From JBAIYU01 sp036763085 (GTDB lineage Bacteria > Bacillota > Negativicutes > DSM-1736 > Dendrosporobacteraceae), in NCBI RefSeq assembly GCF_036763085.1, contig NZ_JBAIYU010000017.1, positions 186,001-250,000 of the forward strand: a stretch of 64,000 nt of DNA, in the 5' to 3' direction. The notes below the pieces were generated by a model. It had not been told where the DNA came from. It saw nothing but the letters and a program-made list of their open reading frames with translations, and made no database searches. Position numbers and translations under genes: made by a program. The first letter of the stretch is position 1; every line of letters begins with the position of its first letter. Shown in pieces: positions 8,243-17,610 of the stretch.

Positions 8243-8289
8243 GTGGTGTATAGTGGTGTATTGTGGTGAATAAAACGAACTTGGTGGTG
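8243..8289 (+). promoter_or_regulatory. GTGGTG repeat array, candidate MraZ operator
   Basis: GTGGTG occurs at 8243, 8253 and 8263, exactly 10 bp apart, and again at 8284, directly before the mraZ start at 8298. MraZ is known to bind short direct repeats of TGGG or GTGG type upstream of its own gene and repress the dcw operon. Helical phasing and position support the same role here. Confidence 0.7.
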
Positions 8290-8297
8290 TTGTTGCC

Positions 8298-8729
8298 GTG
8301 CTAATGGGAGAGTATTTGCATACTGTCGATAATAAAGGCCGGATAATATTGCCATCAAAGTTGCGTGATGAACTTGGAGACAGTTTTATCTTAACAAAGG
8401 GATTAGATAATTGCTTGTTCGTATATAGTAAAGAAGAATGGGCAATTCTAGAGAATAAATTAAAGCAGCTGCCACTAGCAAAACCAGAAGCTCGAGCCTT
8501 TGTTAGATTCTTTTTTGCTGGTGCCGCTGAATTAGAGTGTGATAAACAAGGGAGAGTCTTACTTCCTAATAATCTTAGGGAATATGCGAAGTTAGAAAAA
8601 GACGTTGCAGTAATTGGTGTTTCAAATAGAGTTGAAATATGGAGCAAAGAATTGTGGGATAAATATAACGAAGAGGTTGGCCCAACAGTTACCCAGATTG
8701 CCGAAGATTTAGCAGGTCTTGGAATATAG
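8298..8729 (+). CDS. mraZ: Transcriptional regulator MraZ
   Basis: DNA-binding ring-forming regulator of the division and cell-wall cluster. The 143-residue product contains two SpoVT/AbrB-like halves, each with the conserved D-x-K/Q-G-R motif: GEYLHTVDNKGRIILPSKLR at residues 4-23 and ECDKQGRVLLPNNLREYA near residue 78. Length matches the family. The GTG start is the one that gives the typical M-G-E-Y-x-H beginning. It heads the operon; the phased GTGGTG repeats at 8243-8289 are the likely autoregulatory target. rsmH follows after 45 bp. Confidence 0.96.
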   Translation: MLMGEYLHTVDNKGRIILPSKLRDELGDSFILTKGLDNCLFVYSKEEWAILENKLKQLPLAKPEARAFVRFFFAGAAELECDKQGRVLLPNNLREYAKLEKDVAVIGVSNRVEIWSKELWDKYNEEVGPTVTQIAEDLAGLGI

Positions 8730-8774
8730 TCGTTTTAATAATTTATGTTAATAGTATGAGGTGAATATTTTATT

Positions 8775-9707
8775 GTGGAATTTCATCATATAAGTGTGCT
8801 AATGGAAGAAACTCTTTCCGCACTAATTACAAATCCTGACGGAATATATGTCGATTGTACGTTAGGTGGCAGTGGACATGCAAAACGAATAGTTGATAAA
8901 CTGAGCAGCAAAGGTCGTTTTATCGGAATTGATCAAGATCCTGCTGCTATTGCTGTGGGAAAAGCTAGGTTAGCAGATGCTATTTGCCGAGTAGATATAG
9001 TTAACAATAACTTTAGTAATATCAGTAAGATTCTTGACGAACTTAATATAGATTATGTAGACGGTATATTGTTTGATTTAGGGGTATCTTCTCATCAGTT
9101 GGATGTAGCAGAAAGAGGATTTTCTTATATGCAAGATGCATCATTAGACATGAGGATGAATCCAAATCAAGATTTATCAGCTTTTGATATAGTTAATAAG
9201 TATAGTGAAGACGAGTTAACTCGCATTATTTTCGAATATGGCGAAGAAAGATGGGCTAAACGTATTGCCAAGCTTATTGTAGAGGCACGCCAGGTAACTA
9301 CAATAAATACAACCGGTCAGCTTGTAGATGTTATTAAGAGAGCTATTCCAGCTGCAGCGAGGCGAGAAGGGCCACACCCAGCAAAACGCACTTTCCAGGC
9401 AATTCGTATCGAGGTAAATAACGAATTAGATATGCTCAAAGACGTGTTTACTGATGCTGTTACCAGACTTAGAAAGCATGGACGTTTATGTATAATAACA
9501 TTTCATTCACTTGAGGACCGTATAGCTAAAAAGACATTGCAGAATCTCGCGAAAACGTGCGTTTGTCCTCCTCGGATTCCAATCTGCATTTGTAAGCAAG
9601 AGGCTCAGCTCAAATTAATAGGTAAGCCGATTGCACCTTCAGAAAACGAAACTAATGAAAACCCTAGAGCTCGTAGTGCAAAGTTACGCGTCGCAGAAAA
9701 ATTATGA
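8775..9707 (+). CDS. rsmH: 16S rRNA (cytosine(1402)-N(4))-methyltransferase
   Basis: S-adenosylmethionine-dependent enzyme that N4-methylates C1402 of 16S rRNA. The 310-residue product has the expected layout: HISVLMEE at the start, SAM-binding VDCTLGGSGHA, FIGIDQDPAA, DGILFDLGVSSHQLD, the MRMNP loop, AKRTFQAIRIEVN, and IITFHSLEDRI close to the C-terminus. A Cys-rich stretch, CVCPPRIPICIC, precedes the end, as in other Firmicutes. The GTG start has GAGGTG upstream. It is the usual second gene of the dcw cluster. Confidence 0.96.
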   Translation: MEFHHISVLMEETLSALITNPDGIYVDCTLGGSGHAKRIVDKLSSKGRFIGIDQDPAAIAVGKARLADAICRVDIVNNNFSNISKILDELNIDYVDGILFDLGVSSHQLDVAERGFSYMQDASLDMRMNPNQDLSAFDIVNKYSEDELTRIIFEYGEERWAKRIAKLIVEARQVTTINTTGQLVDVIKRAIPAAARREGPHPAKRTFQAIRIEVNNELDMLKDVFTDAVTRLRKHGRLCIITFHSLEDRIAKKTLQNLAKTCVCPPRIPICICKQEAQLKLIGKPIAPSENETNENPRARSAKLRVAEKL

Positions 9708-9749
9708 TCTATTAGTATCTGTTCTAATTTTTTGGAGGGGGAAATACAC

Positions 9750-10202
9750 ATGTTAGTAAGCAAAAAGCAAGAATGGGAAATGTATCAACAAGAAACCGCC
9801 CCTGTACCCACAGTTGCTAAACCAAGTGTTAATAGAGCTTTACGTACGCGATGTCTAATTATTGCAGCATTGATAACAATGATTGCAATGTTTGTCACGG
9901 TACGGAGTGAAGCTATAATAAGAGCTGGATACGATTTAGTTCAGGTAAAGGCCATGCTGATAAAAGCTGAAAAGGAAAATGAACTTTTAAGGTTGGATAT
10001 TGCTAAACTAAAATCCCCTCAGCGTATTCAGGAAATTGCCACAAGGGAATTAGGTATGGTAGTACCGACTAATGTTTATTGTGCGGCTAATGCTTCTGAA
10101 ACAACAATGGCTAGTGCTGTTACAGTGAATGAAAACGGTCTGCTAGATAATTTGGTTAGTGCTATTAAGTCAGGAAAAGCGGAGGCTAGTAAAGTACGTT
10201 AA
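9750..10202 (+). CDS. ftsL: Cell division protein FtsL
   Basis: Bitopic divisome protein that pairs with FtsQ/DivIB and DivIC through an extracytoplasmic coiled coil. The 150-residue product has a cytoplasmic N-terminus of about 35 residues, one membrane helix (LIIAALITMIAMFVTV), then a heptad-rich segment VKAMLIKAEKENELLRLDI and the closing motif ATRELGMVVP. FtsL is poorly conserved, so the call rests on this topology plus position between rsmH and a PBP. GGAGGGGG lies before the ATG at 9750. It has a longer tail (about 35 residues after GMVVP) than the B. subtilis protein. Confidence 0.85.
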   Translation: MLVSKKQEWEMYQQETAPVPTVAKPSVNRALRTRCLIIAALITMIAMFVTVRSEAIIRAGYDLVQVKAMLIKAEKENELLRLDIAKLKSPQRIQEIATRELGMVVPTNVYCAANASETTMASAVTVNENGLLDNLVSAIKSGKAEASKVR

Positions 10203-10226
10203 AATAAAAATATGGGGGAGATGTTA

Positions 10227-12314
10227 TTGGCGTCAGCAACACATGTTACCATAAGGAAAAGAGTGACAGTATTTTTTCTTTTTGTGTCGGTAATAATGAT
10301 TGGCCTTGGTTGCCGTTTAATGTATCTCCAATTTTATCGCAGTGGTTGGCTTACTGAAAACGCCATAGATCAGCGCATACGTGATATTCCGGTCGAGGCA
10401 AAAAGGGGTGTAATATACGACCGAAATGGCAAAGAACTGGCAGTAAGTCTGAGCACAGAATCAGTTTATGCTATACCTGCAGAAATACGCAACGCCGACG
10501 ATACAGCAGCCAAATTGGCTGCTATTTTAGCGTTAGACAAAGATAAGCTTTCAGCTAAACTAAAGAAACGTCAAGCATTTACTTGGATAAAGCGAAAAGT
10601 AGATGACAACATTGCAAGAGAAATAAAAAAGCTTAATTTGCCGGGTATTGGTTTAACTCAAGAAGGACGCAGATATTACCCACATGATAATTTAGCTGCG
10701 CATATATTAGGATTTACCGGTATTGACAGTCAAGGTTTAGATGGTGTCGAAATGACTTTCGATAATTATTTGCGTGGACGTCCAGGCAGTATCGTTGTAG
10801 AATATGACGCCAGAGGCAGAGAGATTCCTTATGCAAATCATCGTTTTGCAGCACCGACAGAAGGAAATAATATTTACTTAACTATCGACTTAGTGATACA
10901 GCAAATTATTGAGCGCGAGCTCGAAAAAGTAATGAAGGAAACACAAGCTAAGGCTGCTACTATTATTGTTATGCAGCCAAAAACTGGTGAGATATTAGCT
11001 TTAGCAAATCGCCCTGACTATAATCCCAACAAGTTCGCAGAGTATCCATCAAAATTATGGCGTAATGTTGCGGTATCAAATGCTTATGAACCAGGTTCTA
11101 CTTTTAAAATTTTAACTACTACGGCTGTTTTAGGCGAAAAGGTTGTAAAACTGGACGAACGTTTCTTTGATCCTGGTGGTATAGAAGTTCAGGGAAGAAC
11201 AATTCATTGTTGGAAACATGGTGGTCATGGTAGTCAATCTTTTCAAGAGGTTGTCGAAAATTCGTGTAATACTGGATTTGTAACGGCGGGGTTGAGATTA
11301 GGCAGGGATCCCTTCTATCGATACTTGGAAGCGTTCGGTTTAGGTAAAACTACGGCTATCGATCTGCCTGGCGAGGCTAAAGGTATAATGATCGATCAAA
11401 ACAAGGCCACACCGATAAATATAGCTACAATGTCTATGGGGCAGAGTATTGCTGTAACACCAATTCAGCTCATTTCCGCAGTGTCAGCGGTTGCCAATGA
11501 TGGACAGAGAAATCGTCCGCAGATTGTGCGCGAGGTACGTGGAATTAATGGTGAACTTATTCGTGGTTTTCAGCCTGACACTTTAAATCAAGTAATAGAT
11601 AAATCTACAGCTCAGCAAGTAAAAAGTGTTTTAGAGAGTGTCGTAGCAAATGGCACAGGTCGAAATGCTTATATAGACGGGTATCGCATTGCTGGGAAAA
11701 CAGGAACCGCCCAGAAGGTTGGTGCAGGAGGATATGTTCCCGGTAAATATGTTGCGTCTTTTACTGGTTTTGCTCCAGCTGATGATCCTCAAGTTGCTAT
11801 GCTTGTTGTGATTGATGAGCCAGTAGGGCTATATTATGGCGGACAGATAGCTGCACCTGTTTTTGGCGCTGTTATGAAGGATATTCTTCAATACCTAAAG
11901 GTCACTCCAATTATTACACAAAATGAAAAAGGTAGTATCATATTAGAGCATGTAACTGTACCTAGCTTAATTAATTTGTTAGTTCCAGATGCAGTCAAAG
12001 AGTTAAAGAAATTGAATTTAAATGCTAGGATAGAAGAAACCGGTGAACGTATAGCCGATCAAATTCCTAAACCAGGTAGTAGATTGCCTCAAGGATCTAA
12101 TGTTCTTTTGTATACGCTAACGCCAAGATACGAATCTGGTGAAGTGACTTTACCTGATTTTACTGGCCGTTCGCAGAAAGAAATTTCAGAAATACTAGCC
12201 GAATTAGGACTTACAATAAATCCAACTGGCGATGGTCAATTGGCAACAAAGCAAGATCCTCGGGCTGGAAGCAAAGTTCTGCCAGGGACTATTGTAACGG
12301 TTTTCTTTGAGTAG
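10227..12314 (+). CDS. spoVD: SpoVD/FtsI-type class B penicillin-binding protein with two PASTA domains
   Basis: Transpeptidase that cross-links septal or spore-cortex peptidoglycan. Layout of the 695-residue protein: membrane anchor (VTVFFLFVSVIMIGLGC), PBP dimerisation domain (RGVIYDRNGKELAVS), transpeptidase with S-T-F-K (Ser about 291), S-C-N and K-T-G-T-A, then two C-terminal PASTA domains (from about residues 575 and 635). In Bacillus the PASTA-bearing member is SpoVD (one domain) or PBP2B (two). This is the only class B PBP in the cluster, so it may serve both vegetative division and sporulation. GGGGGAG lies seven bases before the TTG at 10227; earlier in-frame ATGs overlap or precede that site. 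Confidence 0.9.
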   Translation: MASATHVTIRKRVTVFFLFVSVIMIGLGCRLMYLQFYRSGWLTENAIDQRIRDIPVEAKRGVIYDRNGKELAVSLSTESVYAIPAEIRNADDTAAKLAAILALDKDKLSAKLKKRQAFTWIKRKVDDNIAREIKKLNLPGIGLTQEGRRYYPHDNLAAHILGFTGIDSQGLDGVEMTFDNYLRGRPGSIVVEYDARGREIPYANHRFAAPTEGNNIYLTIDLVIQQIIERELEKVMKETQAKAATIIVMQPKTGEILALANRPDYNPNKFAEYPSKLWRNVAVSNAYEPGSTFKILTTTAVLGEKVVKLDERFFDPGGIEVQGRTIHCWKHGGHGSQSFQEVVENSCNTGFVTAGLRLGRDPFYRYLEAFGLGKTTAIDLPGEAKGIMIDQNKATPINIATMSMGQSIAVTPIQLISAVSAVANDGQRNRPQIVREVRGINGELIRGFQPDTLNQVIDKSTAQQVKSVLESVVANGTGRNAYIDGYRIAGKTGTAQKVGAGGYVPGKYVASFTGFAPADDPQVAMLVVIDEPVGLYYGGQIAAPVFGAVMKDILQYLKVTPIITQNEKGSIILEHVTVPSLINLLVPDAVKELKKLNLNARIEETGERIADQIPKPGSRLPQGSNVLLYTLTPRYESGEVTLPDFTGRSQKEISEILAELGLTINPTGDGQLATKQDPRAGSKVLPGTIVTVFFE

Positions 12315-12397
12315 CCTAAATTGGACTTTTTAAGTCACTTAAGATAAAATTGGTAATATTGGTAATAATAGTTTTATACTCACAGGGAGGCCTTGCT

Positions 12398-13888
12398 ATG
12401 GAAAAAAGCTTAGAAAGTATTATATCTCTAATACCTGAAGCCGAAGTGGCTGGGGATAGAAATAGAATTATAAAGGCGATAGCCTACGACTCTAGGGAAG
12501 TAGTACCAGGCACGCTTTTTATATGTTTAGCAGGTGCAAAGGTAGATGGTCACGACTTCATTGATCAGGCCTATGCTTCTGGCGCAGTAGCAGTTTTGGT
12601 TGAAAAAAATGTTCAGACACCTGCTGGGGTGACTGTGATAAAAGTTAGAAGTACTAGGGATGCAATGAAAAATATTGCCCCATATTTTTACGACTATCCC
12701 GCCCGTAAGCTGCGCATGATCGGTATTACCGGTACGAACGGTAAAACAACAACAACATATCTTATTAGAAGTATTTTGAATAAAGCCGGATTTAAGGTTG
12801 GTGTTATTGGGACTATTCAGACTTTAATTGAAGAGCGGGTTTTACCTGCTAAAAATACTACGCCCGACGTAATAGAACTGCAAAAGTTGCTTTCGGAGAT
12901 GGTAGAAAACCAAATTGACTATGTAGTTATGGAAGTCTCGTCACATGCTTTAGCTCTAGATAGAATTGCTGGTTGTGAATTTGATGTAGGGGTATTCACT
13001 AATATTAGTCGAGATCATCTTGATTTCCATGTTACTTTTGACAAATACATTGAGGCTAAGGCAATACTTTTCAAAAATCTTAATAATGATACTAATGTCA
13101 AACAGAATAAAGCTGCCGTTATTAATCTGGATGATGATGCGGGAAAAACCATGTTGGATAATACCACATGCCGTTCAATTACCTATAGTATAAATAGTGA
13201 GTCCGACATTAAAGCACACAACATTGATATTTTAGCATCGGGAGCTGTCTTTGATGTAAAGTATTGGCTTGGTGAGATTTCACTCAACTTAAAGATAACT
13301 GGTATATTTAATGTCTATAATGTTATGGGGGCAATAGGAGCAGCTTTAGCCGAAGGTGTAGAAGCTAATATCATTGAGCAAGCACTAATAAGCTTTGATA
13401 GTGTACCAGGACGGTTTGAACTAGTCGATGAAGGGCAGCCTTTTAGCGTAATTGTTGACTATGCTCATACTCCTGATGGATTAGAAAACATTTTGCAGAC
13501 AGCAAAGCAATTTGCAAAGAAGCGTATTGTTGTTGTTTTTGGCTGTGGTGGCGACAGAGACCGCACGAAAAGACCTATTATGGGTAAAATAGCAGCAGAG
13601 TTATCAGATGTAGTAATCGCTACATCTGATAACCCACGCAGTGAAGATCCTGAATTTATTCTATCGGAAATAGAAGTGGGCATTAAGCAAGGGCTGTCTA
13701 ATAATAAGCAGTATGAAAAAATTGTAGATAGAAGGCAGGCAATAACGCGAGCTTTAGCAGTTGCCGGTCGTGACGATATTGTAATTATTGCAGGTAAAGG
13801 ACACGAAAACTACCAGATACTCAAAACTGAAACTATTTCGTTTGATGATAAAGAAGTAGCTCGGCAAATTCTCAGGGGGATGGTTTAA
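12398..13888 (+). CDS. murE: UDP-MurNAc-L-Ala-D-Glu:meso-DAP ligase MurE
   Basis: Adds the third residue of the peptidoglycan stem peptide in the cytoplasm. The 496-residue product has the Mur ligase order: UDP-binding N-domain (YDSREVVPGTLFICLAG), ATP-binding GITGTNGKTTTTY, the carbamylated-Lys region, and C-domain FGCGGDRDRTKRP. The specificity motif D-N-P-R (SDNPRSEDP) is present, which in this family indicates meso-diaminopimelate rather than lysine. AGGGAGG precedes the ATG at 12398; the frame extends upstream but without support. The stop overlaps the murF start (TAATG), implying translational coupling. Confidence 0.97.
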   Translation: MEKSLESIISLIPEAEVAGDRNRIIKAIAYDSREVVPGTLFICLAGAKVDGHDFIDQAYASGAVAVLVEKNVQTPAGVTVIKVRSTRDAMKNIAPYFYDYPARKLRMIGITGTNGKTTTTYLIRSILNKAGFKVGVIGTIQTLIEERVLPAKNTTPDVIELQKLLSEMVENQIDYVVMEVSSHALALDRIAGCEFDVGVFTNISRDHLDFHVTFDKYIEAKAILFKNLNNDTNVKQNKAAVINLDDDAGKTMLDNTTCRSITYSINSESDIKAHNIDILASGAVFDVKYWLGEISLNLKITGIFNVYNVMGAIGAALAEGVEANIIEQALISFDSVPGRFELVDEGQPFSVIVDYAHTPDGLENILQTAKQFAKKRIVVVFGCGGDRDRTKRPIMGKIAAELSDVVIATSDNPRSEDPEFILSEIEVGIKQGLSNNKQYEKIVDRRQAITRALAVAGRDDIVIIAGKGHENYQILKTETISFDDKEVARQILRGMV

Positions 13889-15249
13889 TGGCTGAGTTTA
13901 CGGTAAGTGATGTTTGTAATGCAACTGGCGGTAAATCGAAAAGTAATTTTAGGACTGAGTTTTCAGGTATTTCTACCGATACAAGGACGATAAAATCAGG
14001 TAATTTGTTTGTTGCATTAGTCGGGGAACAATTTGACGGTCATAATTTTATTGATAAAGCAATTGAAAAGGGTGCTGCAGGTATATTAATAAGTTCTTGC
14101 CTAAGCAATAGTTATGGCAACAATATAGCCATAATAGAAGTTGAAAATACCTTAAAAGCTTACCAAGATATTGCTGCATATCACCGTAATCGATTTAAAA
14201 TACCTGTGATAGCAATTACAGGATCCAATGGTAAAACAACTACAAAGGATCTTACGGCAGCTGTTTTATCTAGCCGTTTCACGGTCTTAAAGACTCAGGC
14301 AAACTATAATAATGAAATCGGGCTTCCCTATACACTTCTAAATCTTAATAATGACCATGAGGTAGCTGTGGTTGAAATGGGAATGCGTGGTTTAGGAGAA
14401 ATTCGAGAACTAGCTGAAATCGCCAGACCAACGATGGGGATTGTAACTAATGTTGGTGAGACTCATATCGAACTTCTTGGTTCGGTTCAGAATATCGCAA
14501 ATGCCAAAGCGGAGCTAGTCGAGTCTCTTTCCCAAGACGGGGTAGCCATACTAAACGCCGATAATAGATTAGTTAGCGATATGCGTTCTAAAACCTGTGC
14601 TCGTATTCTTTTATATGGTATTGAAAGTCAGTGTGATGTAAAGGCCGATAATATAAGAACTAATGAACTCCAAACCAGATTTGAATGTAAAACTACCAAA
14701 GGTACATTCGAAGTTGTAGTTCCAGCCATAGGTAGGCATAATGTTTATAATGCACTTGCTGCAATTGCCGCTGGCTTAGAATTAGGCTTAACTTTTAATG
14801 AAATTAAAGATGGTTTAAAAAGCTTTTCACCTAGTGCTATGCGTCTTTCTATAGATAAGATTGGCCCTTATAAAGTTATTAACGATGCCTATAATGCCAG
14901 CCCGATGTCTATGAATGCCGCAATCGATACCTTGATTGAGGTAGCTGGGGCAAGAAGTATTGCCGTTCTTGGAGATATGTTAGAATTAGGCGAATTTGCG
15001 ATTGAAGCACATCGGCAAATTGGAAAGAAGTTAGCCGAGTGCGGAGTTAATGTTGTAGTTACAGTTGGCGAGTGTGCAAAGCACATTTCTGAAACTGCGA
15101 AAAAGAGTGGAATCAATGCCGCCGTTTCCTGTGACAGTCATGATCAAGCCAAAGAATATCTACAAACTATACTAAAACCGGGTGATACCATTCTTATAAA
15201 AGGTTCACGCGGCATGAAAATGGAAAAAATACTAGAAAAGTTGATGTAA
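13888..15249 (+). CDS. murF: UDP-MurNAc-tripeptide:D-Ala-D-Ala ligase MurF
   Basis: Completes the UDP-MurNAc-pentapeptide with D-Ala-D-Ala. The 453-residue product has the MurF pattern: STDTRTIKSGNLFVALVGE in the N-domain, P-loop AITGSNGKTTTKD, NEIGLPYTLL, VVEMGMRGLGEI, and NDAYNASPMSM followed by AVLGDMLELGEFA in the C-domain. The start codon overlaps the murE stop by one base. mraY follows after 18 bp. Full family length, nothing missing. Confidence 0.97.
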   Translation: MAEFTVSDVCNATGGKSKSNFRTEFSGISTDTRTIKSGNLFVALVGEQFDGHNFIDKAIEKGAAGILISSCLSNSYGNNIAIIEVENTLKAYQDIAAYHRNRFKIPVIAITGSNGKTTTKDLTAAVLSSRFTVLKTQANYNNEIGLPYTLLNLNNDHEVAVVEMGMRGLGEIRELAEIARPTMGIVTNVGETHIELLGSVQNIANAKAELVESLSQDGVAILNADNRLVSDMRSKTCARILLYGIESQCDVKADNIRTNELQTRFECKTTKGTFEVVVPAIGRHNVYNALAAIAAGLELGLTFNEIKDGLKSFSPSAMRLSIDKIGPYKVINDAYNASPMSMNAAIDTLIEVAGARSIAVLGDMLELGEFAIEAHRQIGKKLAECGVNVVVTVGECAKHISETAKKSGINAAVSCDSHDQAKEYLQTILKPGDTILIKGSRGMKMEKILEKLM

Positions 15250-15267
15250 TGTCCGGGGAGGCTTATC

Positions 15268-16242
15268 ATGCATGAATTGTTTTATGCTGCGGTAATGGCA
15301 TTTATCATTGCAATAATTAGCGGACCAATGATAATACCATTGCTGCGGCGTTTGAAGTTTGGTCAAAGTATTAGAGAAGAAGGTCCACAACGTCATTATG
15401 CTAAAGCAGGTACCCCAACTATGGGGGGGATAATAATTCTAACTTCATTGATTATACCTGCGATTTATTTTGCTGGACGCAGTTTGGAAGTATGGCTTGC
15501 GTTATTTATAACTTTTGGGCATGGTTTACTTGGATTTATTGATGATTTTATCAAAGTAGTATTAAAAAGATCATTAGGGCTAAAGGCTCGTCAAAAACTT
15601 TTTGGTCAAATAATAATGGCTTTGGCCTTATGCTATATCGCGATTAACTATATGGACCGTGGTACAGACCTATGGATACCTTTATTAGGCGTTAACGTTG
15701 ATTTTGGACCGTTATATTATATTTTGATTTTTTTGGTACTGGTTGGAACCACCAATGCTGTAAATTTAACAGACGGGTTGGATGGCTTAGCAGCTGGAAC
15801 TACTACTGTTGCAGCCCTAGCTTATGCAGTAATATGTATGAACTTTATGAAGCCTGACTTGGCGATATTCTGTGTAGCACTCGCTGGATCAACGTTAGGA
15901 TTCTTGCGATATAATGCTCATCCGGCAAAAGTATTTATGGGAGATACCGGTTCATTAGCCCTAGGAGGGGCTTTAGCCGCAGTCTCAGTTATGACTAAGA
16001 CTGAGTTGCTCCTAGTTATTGTCGGTGGAGTGTTTGTTATAGAGGCGCTTTCTGTTATCATCCAAGTAATATCATTTAAATCAACTGGTAAACGTGTCTT
16101 CTTGATGAGTCCAATACATCATCATTTTGAGCTTGCTGGTTGGTCTGAAAATAAGGTTGTCACTGTATTTTGGCTTGCCGGTGCAGTATTTAGCGCCATA
16201 GCTTTAGTAATATTGGCAGTAAGTCATTCAGGAGGCATGTAA
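15268..16242 (+). CDS. mraY: Phospho-MurNAc-pentapeptide transferase MraY
   Basis: Polytopic membrane enzyme that transfers phospho-MurNAc-pentapeptide to undecaprenyl phosphate, giving lipid I. The 324-residue product has about ten hydrophobic segments and the family motifs: GTPTMGG, GFIDDFIKV with the Asp pair, NLTDGLDGLAAG, VFMGDTGSLALGG and the cytoplasmic SPIHHHFEL loop with its His triad. ATG is preceded by GGGGAGG. murD begins two bases after the stop. Confidence 0.97.
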   Translation: MHELFYAAVMAFIIAIISGPMIIPLLRRLKFGQSIREEGPQRHYAKAGTPTMGGIIILTSLIIPAIYFAGRSLEVWLALFITFGHGLLGFIDDFIKVVLKRSLGLKARQKLFGQIIMALALCYIAINYMDRGTDLWIPLLGVNVDFGPLYYILIFLVLVGTTNAVNLTDGLDGLAAGTTTVAALAYAVICMNFMKPDLAIFCVALAGSTLGFLRYNAHPAKVFMGDTGSLALGGALAAVSVMTKTELLLVIVGGVFVIEALSVIIQVISFKSTGKRVFLMSPIHHHFELAGWSENKVVTVFWLAGAVFSAIALVILAVSHSGGM

Positions 16243-16243
16243 A

Positions 16244-17599
16244 ATGAATTTTAAAGGCTATAAGATATTGGTGTTAGGTGCGGGAATTAGTGGTGTTGCG
16301 GTAGCTGAGATACTTCAAAATAATGGTGCAGATGCTACACTAAATGATTCTAAGCCAATAGATAAAATTAAAATTGATTTTTCCCATCTAAAAAACCTTG
16401 GTGTTAAACTAATATTTGGAGAACAAAACGAAGACTTATTAAATGGGACTGACTGCATAGTCGTGTCACCAGGGATATCGATTAATTTGCCATTAATAAA
16501 GAATGCAAAAGAACTTGGTATTTTAGTAATGAGTGAAATTGAGGTAGCGTACCAGTTGTGTAAAGCGCCAATTATTGCGGTCACTGGTACTAATGGTAAA
16601 ACTACGACAACTACTTTAGTTGGTGAAATGCTTGAAACTACAGGCAAAGAAGTTGTTGTTGGCGGCAACATAGGAACGGCTTTATCTAAAGAAGTAGAAT
16701 CAGTAAATTCACAAGGACTTGTAGTCGCGGAAATTTCTAGTTTTCAATTAGAAGGTATAATTGATTTCAAACCAAAAGTTGCAGCAGTATTAAACTTAAC
16801 GCCGGATCATCTTGACCGTCATTATACTATGCAAAACTATAAATTCACTAAAGAAGCTATCTTTAAAAATCAAACATCCGAAGATTATTTAGTGTTAAAC
16901 TATGATGACCCCCAAATACGTGATATGTCTGAACGCGCCTCTTCGCAAATAATGTATTTTAGCAGAAATACTATTTTAGATAATGGCGTATATGTAAATA
17001 ACGGAATAATTACTATTGCATGGAATAATCAAAAATACGAAGTATGTCCAGTAACTGCTTTAAAAATAAAGGGTGGACATAATGTTGAGAATGCATTAGC
17101 CGCTTGCGGTGTCGCTTTTTTAGCCGGGGCGCAAATCACTGATCTAGCTAATGTAATTAGTAAATTTAGGGGTGTAGAACATCGCATTGAAATGGTTTCT
17201 GCCATTAATGGTGTAGAATATTATAATGACTCTAAGGCAACAAATCCTGAGTCGTCGATTAAGGCGCTTGAAGCTTTCGACGAGGAGATTATTTTGATTG
17301 CTGGTGGCCGTGATAAAAATACCAATTTAGATGAATTTATGAATTTAATCAAGAAAAAAGCTGTGCATTTGATTGTATTAGGCGAAGCTAAAGAACGATT
17401 TAAAGAGGCTGCTAAAAAGAGTGGAGTATCTAGTATACATAGTGTAGAATCTCTCAACGAAGCTGTTACTCTTGCGCATAGTTTAGCAAAACCAAATCAA
17501 GTTGTGATATTATCACCTGCGTGTTCAAGCTATGATATGTTTAGTAACTACGAGGAGCGGGGTAGAGTATTTAAAAATCTAGTCCTTCAATTGAGTTAG
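16244..17599 (+). CDS. murD: UDP-MurNAc-L-alanine:D-glutamate ligase MurD
   Basis: Adds D-glutamate to UDP-MurNAc-L-Ala. The 451-residue product shows GAGISGVAVAEIL in the N-domain, SPGISINLPL, P-loop VTGTNGKTTTTTL, NIGTALS, EISSFQLEG, NLTPDHLDRH, GVEHRIE, YNDSKATNP and the C-terminal SPACSSYDMFSNYEERG. All catalytic motifs are intact and length is normal. It sits two bases after mraY with GGAGG inside the mraY 3' end, so the two are translated from one message; ftsW follows in 11 bp. Confidence 0.97.
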   Translation: MNFKGYKILVLGAGISGVAVAEILQNNGADATLNDSKPIDKIKIDFSHLKNLGVKLIFGEQNEDLLNGTDCIVVSPGISINLPLIKNAKELGILVMSEIEVAYQLCKAPIIAVTGTNGKTTTTTLVGEMLETTGKEVVVGGNIGTALSKEVESVNSQGLVVAEISSFQLEGIIDFKPKVAAVLNLTPDHLDRHYTMQNYKFTKEAIFKNQTSEDYLVLNYDDPQIRDMSERASSQIMYFSRNTILDNGVYVNNGIITIAWNNQKYEVCPVTALKIKGGHNVENALAACGVAFLAGAQITDLANVISKFRGVEHRIEMVSAINGVEYYNDSKATNPESSIKALEAFDEEIILIAGGRDKNTNLDEFMNLIKKKAVHLIVLGEAKERFKEAAKKSGVSSIHSVESLNEAVTLAHSLAKPNQVVILSPACSSYDMFSNYEERGRVFKNLVLQLS

Positions 17600-17610
17600 G
17601 AGGGAATGTT

